From Gaiellasilicea sp963763755 (GTDB lineage Bacteria; Actinomycetota; Thermoleophilia; Gaiellales; Gaiellaceae), in the NCBI GenBank assembly GCA_963763755.1, contig CAVXQE010000008.1, positions 1-64,000 on the forward strand: a DNA stretch of 64,000 nucleotides, read 5' to 3'. The notes beneath the pieces were generated by a model, which ran no database searches, had not been told where the DNA came from, and saw only the letters and a program-made list of their open reading frames with translations. How positions within the stretch are numbered: position 1 is the stretch's first letter; each line of letters opens with the position of its first letter. Made by a program: the position numbers and the translations under genes. Positions 20,579 through 29,616 of this stretch are shown here, one piece after another.

Positions 20579-20609
20579 CCGCTAGGCGGCGGAGGTAGAG
20601 CTCTAGCGG
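20579..20609. terminator. Inverted repeat between convergent genes
   Basis: CCGCTAG (20579-20585) and CTAGCGG (20603-20609) are inverted around a 17-nt loop and overlap the stop of the minus-strand gene. It is a possible bidirectional terminator for the two convergent genes; there is no U-tract. Confidence 0.35.
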
Positions 20610-20788
20610 TCCTCGAACTCCCGACGGGCGCAGTCCGGACAGATGAAGAGGAGCTCGGGCTGCCCGCCCTCATCGGGATCGGCGACTCTGTACGCCTTCC
20701 AGCCGCGCGCGCTGACACTGCTGACCCGCGGGCATTCCGCGCAGCCGAACACGCGGACGTCGCCGCTGGTTCTGCGATCAGTGTCCAT
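20603..20788 (-). CDS. Small CxxC/CxxC zinc-binding protein
   Basis: 61 residues from ATG 20788 (MDTDRRTSGDVRVFGCAECP); ATGs at 20797 and 20800 are alternatives. Two CxxC knuckles, FGCAECPRVSS and LFICPDCARREF, are about 35 residues apart and separated by a GWKAYRVADPDE loop, a small zinc-ribbon layout. No family name is certain. Similar short proteins are common in GC-rich actinobacteria. There is no obvious SD. Confidence 0.65.
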   Translation of the reverse strand: MDTDRRTSGDVRVFGCAECPRVSSVSARGWKAYRVADPDEGGQPELLFICPDCARREFEDR

Positions 20789-21033
20789 GCTCAGCATCAT
20801 CGCGCAACGCGGCCGGTTGCGGTACTGGCCCAACGGTGAGCATGGGTCCTCTTCTCTCCGACGACGAAAGAGACAGCCGGGGCGCGCCGTGCCGCCCCGG
20901 CTTGGACTCGCAACTTACAACTCACAATATTCCTGATCGGGTGGTCGGCAAAACGCGCCCCTCGTTGCGGAATGTGGCCAGCGTCACGAGGAGTGCGGTA
21001 CCCTCGGTGTGGAGCACAACGAAGGAGAACGGT

Positions 21034-21147
21034 TTGAAGGGTTCGCAAAAACCGAAGAGTGCGCAGAAGAAGCCCGCGCAGAAGACCTTGAAGGAACGTC
21101 GCTCGGCGAAGAAGGCCGCCGCGAAGATCCGCGGAATCGCAGAGTGA
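21034..21147 (+). CDS. Tiny lysine/alanine-rich basic protein
   Basis: 37 residues from TTG 21034, which has the SD GAAGGAGA 6 nt upstream. The product is almost entirely KGSQKPKSAQKKPAQKTLKE plus RRSAKKAAAKIRGIAE, strongly basic and helical. This suggests a nucleic-acid-binding peptide resembling the lysine-rich tails of actinobacterial histone-like proteins. The frame is open upstream to 20836, but the SD marks the real start. Eight bases separate it from the next gene, so the two are probably co-transcribed. Confidence 0.6.
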   Translation: MKGSQKPKSAQKKPAQKTLKERRSAKKAAAKIRGIAE

Positions 21148-21154
21148 CCGCAGC

Positions 21155-21409
21155 GTGACGGAACCCCGCTTGCGCGGCGAGCTGCGCTTCTTCAACGAGG
21201 AAACTCAGCGAGGATTGATCCGCACCAGCGAGGCCGACTTCGCGGTTCTCGGCAGCGGCTTCGTCGAGGGTCAGATCCCCGTGGGTCGTTGCGCCGGTGT
21301 CGCGGTGGACTTCGAAGTGGAGGGAGTCGACCCGGAACCGCTGGCCGTCCGCGTCAGCATCGTCGACGTCACCCCCGGCCGGCGAGCACGCCGGCACTCG
21401 CGCGGCTAG
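21155..21409 (+). CDS. Cold-shock-domain-like small protein
   Basis: 84 residues from GTG 21155. RLRGELRFFNEETQRGLIRT, then ADFAVLGSGFVEG and VGVAVDFEVEG-like strands give an OB/CSD-like pattern in which KGFGFI-type RNP residues are only partly kept (RGLIRT). RNA binding is plausible but not shown. It follows the tiny basic protein gene closely. The stop TAG shares the CTAG (21406-21409) with the stop of the convergent receiver gene. Confidence 0.6.
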   Translation: MTEPRLRGELRFFNEETQRGLIRTSEADFAVLGSGFVEGQIPVGRCAGVAVDFEVEGVDPEPLAVRVSIVDVTPGRRARRHSRG

Positions 21410-21789
21410 TCCCGCCCGCAGGTCTCGAGGATCGTCCGGACGAGGTCGTCGAACCCCTCGGACTTCGTCACGAACGCCGCCGCGCCCGAGTCGAGGGCGG
21501 CCGCTCGCGAGAGCTTGTCGGAGTGGCCGCTCAGCGCGATCACCTTGGGCGCGTGCTCGAGGGCGACCAGCCGGCGCGTCGCCGCAGGCCCATCGAGAAT
21601 GGGCATCGACATATCCATCAGGACGACGTCCGCCTCGGCCCGCTTCGCCAGCGTCACTGCCTCACGCCCGGTGGACGCCGTTCCGACCACGGCGAAGCGA
21701 CCGTCCTGCTCCAGGATGGTCGTCAGAGCGTGCGTGAAGAGCTGGTGGTCGTCGACCACGAGCACCCGGATCGGCTGTCCCCCCTTCAT
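21406..21789 (-). CDS. Stand-alone response-regulator receiver domain
   Basis: 127 residues: IRVLVVDDHQLFTHALTTIL (acidic pocket), DVVLMDMSMPILDG (phospho-Asp), VIALSGHSD and AAAFVTKSEGFDDLVRTIL (Thr and Lys switch residues). There is no output domain, so it would act through protein contacts like CheY or Spo0F. No kinase gene is adjacent. The ATG lies in the loop of an 11-bp hairpin just after the aceA stop, and no SD is visible. Confidence 0.9.
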   Translation of the reverse strand: MKGGQPIRVLVVDDHQLFTHALTTILEQDGRFAVVGTASTGREAVTLAKRAEADVVLMDMSMPILDGPAATRRLVALEHAPKVIALSGHSDKLSRAAALDSGAAAFVTKSEGFDDLVRTILETCGRD

Positions 21790-21802
21790 GCGAAGGGGGG
21801 AC
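21777..21802 (-). terminator. Perfect 11-bp hairpin: aceA terminator that also encloses the receiver start codon
   Basis: GTCCCCCCTTC (21777-21787), ATGC, GAAGGGGGGAC (21792-21802). On the minus strand it begins 12 nt after the aceA stop, and the loop GCAT holds the receiver gene's ATG (21789-21787). It therefore could end aceA transcripts and hide the receiver start in any read-through mRNA. Confidence 0.7.
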
Positions 21803-21813
21803 TATGCCAGGCC

Positions 21814-23142
<1,329 letters not shown>

Positions 23143-23152
23143 CTTGATGTCC

Positions 23153-23209
23153 TTTCGGATCCGAAATTGACATTCTCGGATCCTAGATGAGCAATTGAGC
23201 GCCCGTCAA
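23153..23209 (-). promoter_or_regulatory. aceA promoter with GGATCC-centred operators
   Basis: On the minus strand, -35 TTGACG (23204-23209), 18 nt, -10 TAGGAT (23180-23185). A perfect 14-bp palindrome TTTCGGATCCGAAA (23153-23166) lies in the leader next to the SD, and a related TAGGATCCGA covers the -10. This looks like two sites for a dimeric repressor, probably the adjacent GntR protein. Confidence 0.6.
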
Positions 23210-23931
23210 ACGGTATTTCGTTCAGTATCGGATCCCAGCTGTTGGGCTAGGATCCGCTCGAGCAAGGCGCCGGAGGAGAGCACATGCTCGCGCGCGAGCG
23301 CCCTGGCGCCGCTCGGGCTGCCTGCTGCCAGCGCGTCGAGCAGCGCCCTGTGCTGCCGCTCGTTCGCGCCGTAGAGCTCGTCCAGCTCGCCCGCGTCGGA
23401 CGGCGCCCAGACGGCGGAACCGGAGTAGCGGGCGCCCTTGGCGATCCGCTCGACCATCGGCAGGGCCGCGACGCGGTAGATCACGTCGTGGAACGCGTGA
23501 TTGGCGCGAACCCACTCGGTGACGAGGTCGGCGCGCCGGTCGGTGGCCAGGCGGCCGCCGCGGCGCAGCTCCTCGGTGAGGCCGGCGAACCGATCCTCGA
23601 TCGCCTCCAGCTCGTCGAGGTCGGCGCGGGTCATGCGCTCGGCGGCGATCTCGGTTGCGAGGCTCTCCAGCTCCGCCCGGATCAGGAACGCCTCGCGCAG
23701 CTCCGCGCGCGTCAGCGTTCGCACGCGAACGCCGCGGTTGGGCTCGAACGAGACGAGGCCGAGCGCGGCCAGGCGACGGAGCGCCTCCCGGATCGGCGTG
23801 CGACTGACGCCGTACTGCTCCGACAGCCGGTCCTGGCGAAGAACGGTTCCCGGGGCGAGCTCACCCGAGACGATCGCCTGCTCGAGCTCGAGCGCGACGT
23901 CATCGGCCTTGGTGCTTACCGCCTCGCTCAC
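23206..23931 (-). CDS. GntR-family regulator, FCD (FadR-like) type
   Basis: 241 residues from GTG 23931. The N-terminal winged helix has LAPGTVLRQDRLSEQYGVSR and TPIREALRRLAALGLVSFEP. The all-helical FCD ligand domain has the metal/ligand residues in RANHAFHDVIYR and NERQHRALLDALAAG. It is next to and upstream of aceA on the same strand, separated by the operator-like palindromes, so it probably represses aceA and responds to an organic acid. It has its own leaderless-type promoter. Confidence 0.93.
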   Translation of the reverse strand: MSEAVSTKADDVALELEQAIVSGELAPGTVLRQDRLSEQYGVSRTPIREALRRLAALGLVSFEPNRGVRVRTLTRAELREAFLIRAELESLATEIAAERMTRADLDELEAIEDRFAGLTEELRRGGRLATDRRADLVTEWVRANHAFHDVIYRVAALPMVERIAKGARYSGSAVWAPSDAGELDELYGANERQHRALLDALAAGSPSGARALAREHVLSSGALLERILAQQLGSDTERNTV

Positions 23932-23939
23932 GGCCGGGG

Positions 23940-23945
23940 AGTCTA
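23940..23945 (-). promoter_or_regulatory. Leaderless-type -10 (TAGACT) for the GntR gene
   Basis: TAGACT is 8 nt before GTG 23931 in the 26-bp gap after the 3-hydroxybutyrate dehydrogenase gene; there is no SD. Confidence 0.5.
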
Positions 23946-23957
23946 TTGCTGCCGCCC

Positions 23958-24695
23958 CTACCGCGCGGTCCAGCCGAGATCCATCACGACCGGCGCTCCC
24001 GTGAAGGCCCGCCCGCCGGGACCGAGCAGAAATGCGGCCGTCTCGGCGACCTCGTCCGGCTCGAGCAGTCGCTTGATCGCCTGCGGCGCGAGCAGCACGT
24101 CCTCGAGCACGTTCTCCGGCGCGACGCCGGTCGCGCGTGCCTGCGCCTCGATCTGCGCTTCGACGATCGGCGTCCGGACGTAGCCGGGGCAGAGCGCGGA
24201 GACGCAGATGCCGTGCTCCGCGCCTTCGAGCGCCAGCACCTTGACGAGGCCGAGCAGACCGTGCTTCGCAGCGACGTACCCGGCCTTGTACGGCGAGGCG
24301 ACCAGCCCGTGGACCGAGGCGACGGCGAGAAAACGGCCGTCGCCAGACTCCCCAAGTGCCTTCCAGGCGTGCTTCGCCAGCAGGAACGGGCTCGTCAGCA
24401 GCACGGCGAGCAGGCTGTCCCAGCGCTCGTCGGGAAACTCCTCGATCGGAGCGACGTGCTGGAAGCCCGCGTTCGCGACGACCGCGTCGAGCCCGCCGAA
24501 CTGCTCGAGCGCAGCCTCGACAGCTGCCGCGTTCCCGTCTCGCGTCGCCAGATCAGCTTCGAACGGCTCTCCCGGCCCGTCCGGATCGGGATGCAGGTCG
24601 ACTGCGAGAACCCGGTGGCCGTCGCCCGCGAGCCGTTCCGCGATCGCTCGGCCGATGCCGCTGGCGGCACCTGTGACCAGCACCCTGCGTTGCAT
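23958..24695 (-). CDS. 3-hydroxybutyrate dehydrogenase-like SDR
   Basis: 245 residues, intact. NAD-binding VTGAASGIGRAIAERL, VVANAGFQHVAPIEEFP, catalytic Ser in VASVHGLVAS, YKAGYVAAKHG (YxxxK) and LCPGYVRTPIVEAQI. The HVAPIEEFP and CPGYVRTP(I/L)VE blocks are characteristic of BdhA-type enzymes that interconvert 3-hydroxybutyrate and acetoacetate. The neighbouring GntR and aceA genes fit use of PHB or ketone bodies through acetyl-CoA. Its substrate is inferred from sequence pattern and context. Confidence 0.87.
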   Translation of the reverse strand: MQRRVLVTGAASGIGRAIAERLAGDGHRVLAVDLHPDPDGPGEPFEADLATRDGNAAAVEAALEQFGGLDAVVANAGFQHVAPIEEFPDERWDSLLAVLLTSPFLLAKHAWKALGESGDGRFLAVASVHGLVASPYKAGYVAAKHGLLGLVKVLALEGAEHGICVSALCPGYVRTPIVEAQIEAQARATGVAPENVLEDVLLAPQAIKRLLEPDEVAETAAFLLGPGGRAFTGAPVVMDLGWTAR

Positions 24696-24701
24696 GTGCA
24701 G

Positions 24702-24707
24702 ACGTTA
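24702..24707 (-). promoter_or_regulatory. Leaderless-type -10 (TAACGT) for the 3-hydroxybutyrate dehydrogenase gene
   Basis: TAACGT is exactly 6 nt before ATG 24695, which places the transcript start on the A of ATG. Confidence 0.5.
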
Positions 24708-24728
24708 ACCCGGGATCGAGACTTCGGA

Positions 24729-25583
24729 TCAGGAGCCGACGGTGGGCGGGGTGAGAATGAGGATCGGCTTGCCGTCGCCGCCGGCGTTGAACTCGAAGGC
24801 GTAGGTCCGCGGTCGCGTCAGTCTCGCGATGTTGCCCAGCTCGATGGCGCTGAGTGCCCCCAGGCGCGGTGTGCGCGCGGGAAGAAGGTGAGAGATCGGA
24901 GAACGGAGCTCGTCGGCGACGTCACCCCGGCGGAAGAACATCGAACCGTTGCTCTGGCCCTCCGGCGACGGCGGCAGGAACACGACCACAGAGTTGACAT
25001 CGCTGACGTACTTGAACGTGTACAGCGAGAGCTCGAGGGCCTGACGGCTGAGCAGCATGGAGCGCTCGCCGGAGGTCCCCAGGCTCATCGCGCAATGCGC
25101 GTTCGCTCCCAGACCGCAGAGCCCGTACGCAACCGCGTCCGTGCCGCTGTAGGCATCGATGTCGCTCTCCTCCGCGTTGCCGCGAGACGCGTCGGGACGG
25201 ACGAAGATCGACGCGACCGGCGTGTCGCCGGACGCGGTGGGATTGGGAACGGCGAGCTGGCTTGCCTGGGTCACTGTCAGCTGCTCTCCGTTCTCCTGTT
25301 TGTACGCCTTCGGGATCCGGTCGGCGATCTGGCGCACGCGTGCAAGCTTGCTGCCGGTCGGCTCCCAGCTCGACCAGGCCGCTGCTTCCGGAGGCGCAGG
25401 CCGGCTCGCGAGGACGACGAACGCCCCGACGCCGGCCCCGACGATTGCCGCGAGCGCCAGATAGATGATCCCGAAGCGGAGGCGGTACGAGGACTTGCGG
25501 GCCCGGTCGCTTCGCGTCGGCGCGAGCTGAAGCGGGAGCTCCGGCTCGGGCGGAGCGGGGGCCGGAATCACATCCTCGGCCAC
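24729..25583 (-). CDS. Membrane-anchored protein of unknown function, partner of FtsH-like protease
   Basis: 284 residues from GTG 25583, overlapping the end of the FtsH-like gene by 16 bases. The N-terminus is proline-rich and cytoplasmic (AEDVIPAPAPPEPELPLQLA), then one TM helix (FGIIYLALAAIVGAGVGAFV) near residues 38-60, then an outside domain of about 220 residues with AYGLCGLGANAHCAMSLG, a Cys pair that may form a disulphide, and FKYVSDVNSVVVFLPPSP. I do not recognise the outer domain. Tight coupling suggests an adaptor, inhibitor or substrate of the protease. Confidence 0.8.
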   Translation of the reverse strand: MAEDVIPAPAPPEPELPLQLAPTRSDRARKSSYRLRFGIIYLALAAIVGAGVGAFVVLASRPAPPEAAAWSSWEPTGSKLARVRQIADRIPKAYKQENGEQLTVTQASQLAVPNPTASGDTPVASIFVRPDASRGNAEESDIDAYSGTDAVAYGLCGLGANAHCAMSLGTSGERSMLLSRQALELSLYTFKYVSDVNSVVVFLPPSPEGQSNGSMFFRRGDVADELRSPISHLLPARTPRLGALSAIELGNIARLTRPRTYAFEFNAGGDGKPILILTPPTVGS

Positions 25584-27958
25584 GTTTCCTCCTTGTCGAG
25601 ATCGAGCTCGGGCTTCTTCAGGCCGACGCCGTCGAGGATCCGAAGCAGGTCGTCGCCGAAGACCTCGCGGCGCTGTACGAGCGTGTCCGCGATCTTCTCG
25701 ACCGCGTCCTTGTTCCGCAGGATCAGGTTGTAGGCCGAGACATACGCCTGGCCGAGGATCTGCGCCGCGAGCTGTCGCTTGTCGCCGTCGCCGAGGACGC
25801 CGGCAATCGGGTTCTCCGCGAAGGGCCCACCGCCGCTCGTCCGGTTCATGATCTGGACGCCGATCTTCTCGAAGCGCTTCAGGACGCGCTGGCGGGCGTC
25901 TTCCTCGCTCTCGTCGTCGAGCGGCGTCACCACGAACGGCTCGGGACCCATCGCGGACGCGCCGACCATCCACGCCGCCTGCGCGGTCGCGGATTGCACG
26001 TCGCCGCCGACCCCGTTCGAGTTCTCGCCGTAGAAGACCCGCTCGGCCGCCATCGCGCCGAGCGTCCAGACGAGCCGTGCCATCTCGTCGGAGAGGAAAC
26101 GGCTGAAGCGCTCTTCCTTCTCGAGTGCCTGGTGATGGCCGAGCGAGCCGCCGCGCATGCGGATCGAGAGGCGGGTCGACTCTGCGCCCTGCATGAAGAC
26201 GTGCCCGGCCGCCGCGTGACCCGCCTCGTGGATCGCGACCGCACGGGTCTCGGAGGCGATGTACTCGATCCCGATCGCAGTTCCCGACTCGATCGTGGTC
26301 ATCGCCTCGACGAGGTCCTCCCAGGCGAACTGGTCGCGACCGTCGTGGTGGGCGATGGTCAGCGCCATCGAGCAGACCTGGTCGATCATCGCCGGCGAGT
26401 AGCCGTTCGTGATCCGCGCGATCTCGTCGCGTCGCTGGGGCGTGTCGAGCTCGGACTCGTGCGCGACCTTCGTGATGTAGAGGTCGAAGACGTCGAGCCG
26501 GTCCTGCTTGGTCGGCGTCCGGAACGAGACGTGGCGGCCCATGCGACCCGGCCGGATCAGCGCGGGATCGAGCCGGTCGAGGGGGACGTTCGTGGCGCCG
26601 ATGAAGTAGATCTGGTCGCCTCGCGGTCCCGGCGGGGCGAGCCGGAGCTGGATCTTGCCGAGACGCCGGGGGACGATGTAGGTCGCGTCCAGGAACGTGT
26701 TGAACCTGCTCGTGAGCACCCGCTTCGTGAAGGGCGGATTGTCGATCCCGTCCATCACCACGAGCAGCTGGTTGAGCGCGAGCCCCGTGCCGCCGCCCAT
26801 GCCGGGGAACGTGAAGTTGAGTGCCGAGGCGATCCGTGTCTGCAGACCGGAAGGCCCGAGACGCTCGGGCGCGCGCAATTCGAACATTCGCTCGCGCCAG
26901 CGCCGCGTCTCGAGGATCAGGTCGCCGCTGCCTGTGAGCGCTCCGCTCGGCCCGAAGAAGAGGTGGTCGTGGATGTCCGCCGGGGCGAACGCGCCGGCCG
27001 GCGCGCCGCCGCCGAGCGCCTGGCGGCGCATTCCGACTGCGTCGATCTCGTCGATGAAGACGATGCACTGGCCGCCCCACTTGCGGGCGAGACGCTTCGC
27101 CTTCCAGGCGAGGTAGCGGACGACGATCGCGTCGACGCCGATGAAGGTCTGAGCGAAGCCGGAGCCCGGGATCGAGACGAATGGGGAGTTGAACCCGGTC
27201 GCGATCGCTTTCGCGAGCATCGTCTTACCGGTTCCGGGTGCGCCGAGAAAGAGCAGTCCGCGCTCCCGCTTTCCTCCCGCCCGCTCGAAAGCCTCGCCCG
27301 ACTGCCAGAGCGTGACGACCCGCCGAACCTCCTCCTTGGCCTCCACCTGGCCGCGGACGTCCTCGAGCTTGACTCCCCACTGCGCGTCCCCTGGCTCGAA
27401 GCCCCGGATCTGGGAGATGCCCATCAGCAGCATCGGGCCCATGAGGATCGCGAAGTTGGCGATGAACAGGAACGTGACGAAGACGACCTGCGTGAGCACC
27501 GCCGGGTTCGAGAACGCCGACAGGAGCCCCTCGATCATGTCGACGACGGTGCCCCACCACGTGCCGCCGCGGATCAGCCAGACGACGGTGATCACGCTTC
27601 CGAACACGATCGCGAACCGCGCCTTCTTCCGCCAGTACCACGCGCGCCGCCGCCCGATCACGTCCTCGTCGCGCAGCTGCTGGCTGTCGGCGCCGAAGAG
27701 GCTGGGCCACGGAATCAGCTTGCGGAAGAGCAGATCCGCGAAGCCGCGGAACACGATCACGACGCCGAGCGTCGCCAGAAGCGACCAGAGCGTGCTCCAG
27801 CCGTTGTACTGCTTGAACCAGATGAAGAGCGCCGGGCTCGTCAGCAGCGCGACCACGGTCGCGGCTCGCGTCAGGCGGCGCCACTGGTCGGCGAGCTCCG
27901 TCGAAACCGCAGCCTGCGGACGCACCAACCCAGCCAGTGGCTGCTCCGCGGTGGCCAT
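25568..27958 (-). CDS. FtsH-like membrane AAA+ zinc metalloprotease
   Basis: 796 residues, intact. About four TM helices (within residues 30-200), Walker A GAPGTGKT near 239-246, Walker B CIVFIDEIDAVG, second region of homology FIGATNVPLDRLDPALIRPG with RMGRH, zinc motif HEAGH near 576-580 and the distal Asp in GVGGDVQSATAQA. All catalytic parts are kept. It differs from housekeeping FtsH in its extra N-terminal helices and an insertion of over 100 residues between Walker B and the second region of homology (with RERMFELRAPERLG and FPGMGGGTGLALNQ). The start is ATG 27958, though ATG 27991 is possible. It is followed by its membrane-anchored partner. Confidence 0.9.
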   Translation of the reverse strand: MATAEQPLAGLVRPQAAVSTELADQWRRLTRAATVVALLTSPALFIWFKQYNGWSTLWSLLATLGVVIVFRGFADLLFRKLIPWPSLFGADSQQLRDEDVIGRRRAWYWRKKARFAIVFGSVITVVWLIRGGTWWGTVVDMIEGLLSAFSNPAVLTQVVFVTFLFIANFAILMGPMLLMGISQIRGFEPGDAQWGVKLEDVRGQVEAKEEVRRVVTLWQSGEAFERAGGKRERGLLFLGAPGTGKTMLAKAIATGFNSPFVSIPGSGFAQTFIGVDAIVVRYLAWKAKRLARKWGGQCIVFIDEIDAVGMRRQALGGGAPAGAFAPADIHDHLFFGPSGALTGSGDLILETRRWRERMFELRAPERLGPSGLQTRIASALNFTFPGMGGGTGLALNQLLVVMDGIDNPPFTKRVLTSRFNTFLDATYIVPRRLGKIQLRLAPPGPRGDQIYFIGATNVPLDRLDPALIRPGRMGRHVSFRTPTKQDRLDVFDLYITKVAHESELDTPQRRDEIARITNGYSPAMIDQVCSMALTIAHHDGRDQFAWEDLVEAMTTIESGTAIGIEYIASETRAVAIHEAGHAAAGHVFMQGAESTRLSIRMRGGSLGHHQALEKEERFSRFLSDEMARLVWTLGAMAAERVFYGENSNGVGGDVQSATAQAAWMVGASAMGPEPFVVTPLDDESEEDARQRVLKRFEKIGVQIMNRTSGGGPFAENPIAGVLGDGDKRQLAAQILGQAYVSAYNLILRNKDAVEKIADTLVQRREVFGDDLLRILDGVGLKKPELDLDKEETWPRM

Positions 27959-28032
27959 CCTCGGATTATTGGGACGCCGGTGCCTCAGCATGGTTAGCAG
28001 CGCGTTAAGCGTGTTCGTGCTACACCCCACGC

Positions 28033-29163
28033 GTGACAGGGGGGACGAGTGCCGATCGCGAACGCAGCTACCACGACCCTCGCTACCGCGTGATCCTCGC
28101 CGATCTCCTGCTCGGGCTGGCACTCCTCGCCCTGCTGGCGTTCACGCCGGCCGGCCAGGACGTCCTGGGCATCGTCGACGGGCTGCCCGACGTCCTCGGC
28201 GCGTTTCTGCTCGGCATCCTGATCGTCGTCCTCTCCGCGCTCGTCAGGCTGCCGCTCACCACCTGGCTCGGGCTGTGGCACGAGCGCCGCTTCGGCTTCT
28301 CGCGGGAGTCGACAGCCGCCTTCGCGCTCGACCAGCTGAAGGCGTTGGCGATCGGCTCCGTCCTGACCGGGGCCGGCCTCGCCGGCCTCGTCTTCTGCGC
28401 CCGCGCGTTTCCGTCCGCCTGGCCTCTGGTTGCCGGGATCGGAGCCGCGCTCCTCGTCCTCCTGCTCAGCTTCGTCGCGCCCGTCGTGCTCGAGCCCGTC
28501 TTCAACCGCTTTCGCCCGCTCGAAGACCCGGGGCTCCGCGACGCCGTGCTCCGGCTCGCCGTGCGCGCGGGCGTGCCGGTCCGCGAGGTGCTCGTGGCCG
28601 ACGCGAGCCGGCGGACGACGAAGCTGAACGCGTACGTCTCCGGGCTGGGAGCAACGCGGCGGGTGGTGCTCTACGACACGCTCGTCGAGAAGGCCGGCGA
28701 GCCCGAGGTGCTGACGGTCGTCGCACACGAGCTCGGCCATCGCCGCTTCCGGCATGTCGCATTCGGAACGGCGATCGCCATGGCCGGCGCAGCCGTGTAC
28801 GTCGTCGTCCTCTGGGCACTGCTCTCGTCCCAGGCGGTGCTGGACGCCATCGGCGCCTCGGGTCCGGGAGACGCCGGGATCGCGGCGTTCGCGTTGCTCG
28901 TCGGCTCGCTGCTCGGGCTTGCCACCGCCCCGCTCTACGCCGCGCTCTCTCGCCGCTGGGAGTACGCGTGCGACCGCTTCGCGCTCGAGCAGACCGGCGA
29001 TCTCGAGGCCTTCGAGCTGGCGTTCGGGCAGCTCTCGGAGTCGAACCTTCCCGACTCGGCGCCGCCGCACCTCGCCTATCTCTGGCTGTTCTCGCACCCG
29101 ACCGTTCCCGAGCGTGTTGCAGCGGCACGCCGGGTGGCCGCCTTGGGTACGGTCCCGGCATGA
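28033..29163 (+). CDS. M48-family membrane metallopeptidase (STE24/CAAX protease-like)
   Basis: 376 residues from GTG 28033. Several N-terminal TM helices with WLGLWHERRFGFSREST, typical of the Ste24 group, then zinc motif VVAHELGHRRFRH, further TM helices, and the third ligand in WEYACDRFALEQTGD. The tail has LFSHPTVPERVAAARR, again Ste24-like. In bacteria such enzymes clip membrane proteins or act in stress control. It is divergent from the FtsH-like gene, so the two membrane proteases share a 74-bp region, and its stop overlaps the cyclophilin start (ATGA). No SD is seen. Confidence 0.92.
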   Translation: MTGGTSADRERSYHDPRYRVILADLLLGLALLALLAFTPAGQDVLGIVDGLPDVLGAFLLGILIVVLSALVRLPLTTWLGLWHERRFGFSRESTAAFALDQLKALAIGSVLTGAGLAGLVFCARAFPSAWPLVAGIGAALLVLLLSFVAPVVLEPVFNRFRPLEDPGLRDAVLRLAVRAGVPVREVLVADASRRTTKLNAYVSGLGATRRVVLYDTLVEKAGEPEVLTVVAHELGHRRFRHVAFGTAIAMAGAAVYVVVLWALLSSQAVLDAIGASGPGDAGIAAFALLVGSLLGLATAPLYAALSRRWEYACDRFALEQTGDLEAFELAFGQLSESNLPDSAPPHLAYLWLFSHPTVPERVAAARRVAALGTVPA

Positions 29164-29616
29164 CACAAGCCACCTTTCACACCAGCGAAGGAACAATCGA
29201 GCTCGAGCTCTATCCGGACGAGGCGCCGAAGACGGTCGAGAACTTCACCAAGCTCGCCGGCGAGGGCTTCTACGACGGCCTCATCTTCCACCGCGTGATT
29301 CCGGACTTCATGATCCAGGGCGGTTGCCCCGAGGGCACCGGGACCGGCGGCCCCGGCTACAAGTTCGAGGACGAGTTCAACGACCACAAGGTCGAGCGCG
29401 GCGCACTCGCGATGGCGAATGCGGGGCCGAACACGAACGGCAGCCAGTTCTTCATCGTCACCACCGACGCGGCGCCGTGGCTCGACGGCAAGCACACCGT
29501 CTTCGGCAAGGTCACGAGCGGCCAGGACGTCGCCGACAAGATCTCGATGGTCGAGCGGGATGCCCGCGACATGCCGACGACACCCGTCGTGCTGGAGCGC
29601 GTCGAGTCTGAGCTAG
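29160..29616 (+). CDS. Cyclophilin-type peptidyl-prolyl cis-trans isomerase (small frameshift at end)
   Basis: About 151 residues: TIELELYPDEAPKTVENF, FHRVIPDFMIQGGCPEGTGT, ALAMANAGPNTNGSQFFI and WLDGKHTVFGKV contain the active-site Arg, Phe, Gln and the tryptophan-containing loop. There is no signal peptide, so it is cytoplasmic. As read, the frame runs on to 29744, antisense to the neighbour. One base lost or gained near 29600 would end the protein at TAG 29614-29616, sharing the CTAG with the convergent gene's stop as three other pairs here do. Coupled to the M48 gene by ATGA. Confidence 0.9.

Noticed and set aside
23946..25733. Plus-strand ORF of 595 codons
   Set aside because: Antisense to the 3-hydroxybutyrate dehydrogenase gene and the FtsH partner, which both have clear motifs.
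25994..27997. Plus-strand ORF of 667 codons
   Set aside because: It is antisense to the FtsH-like gene; the protein is Arg/Glu/Asp-rich with no fold, a usual GC-rich shadow.
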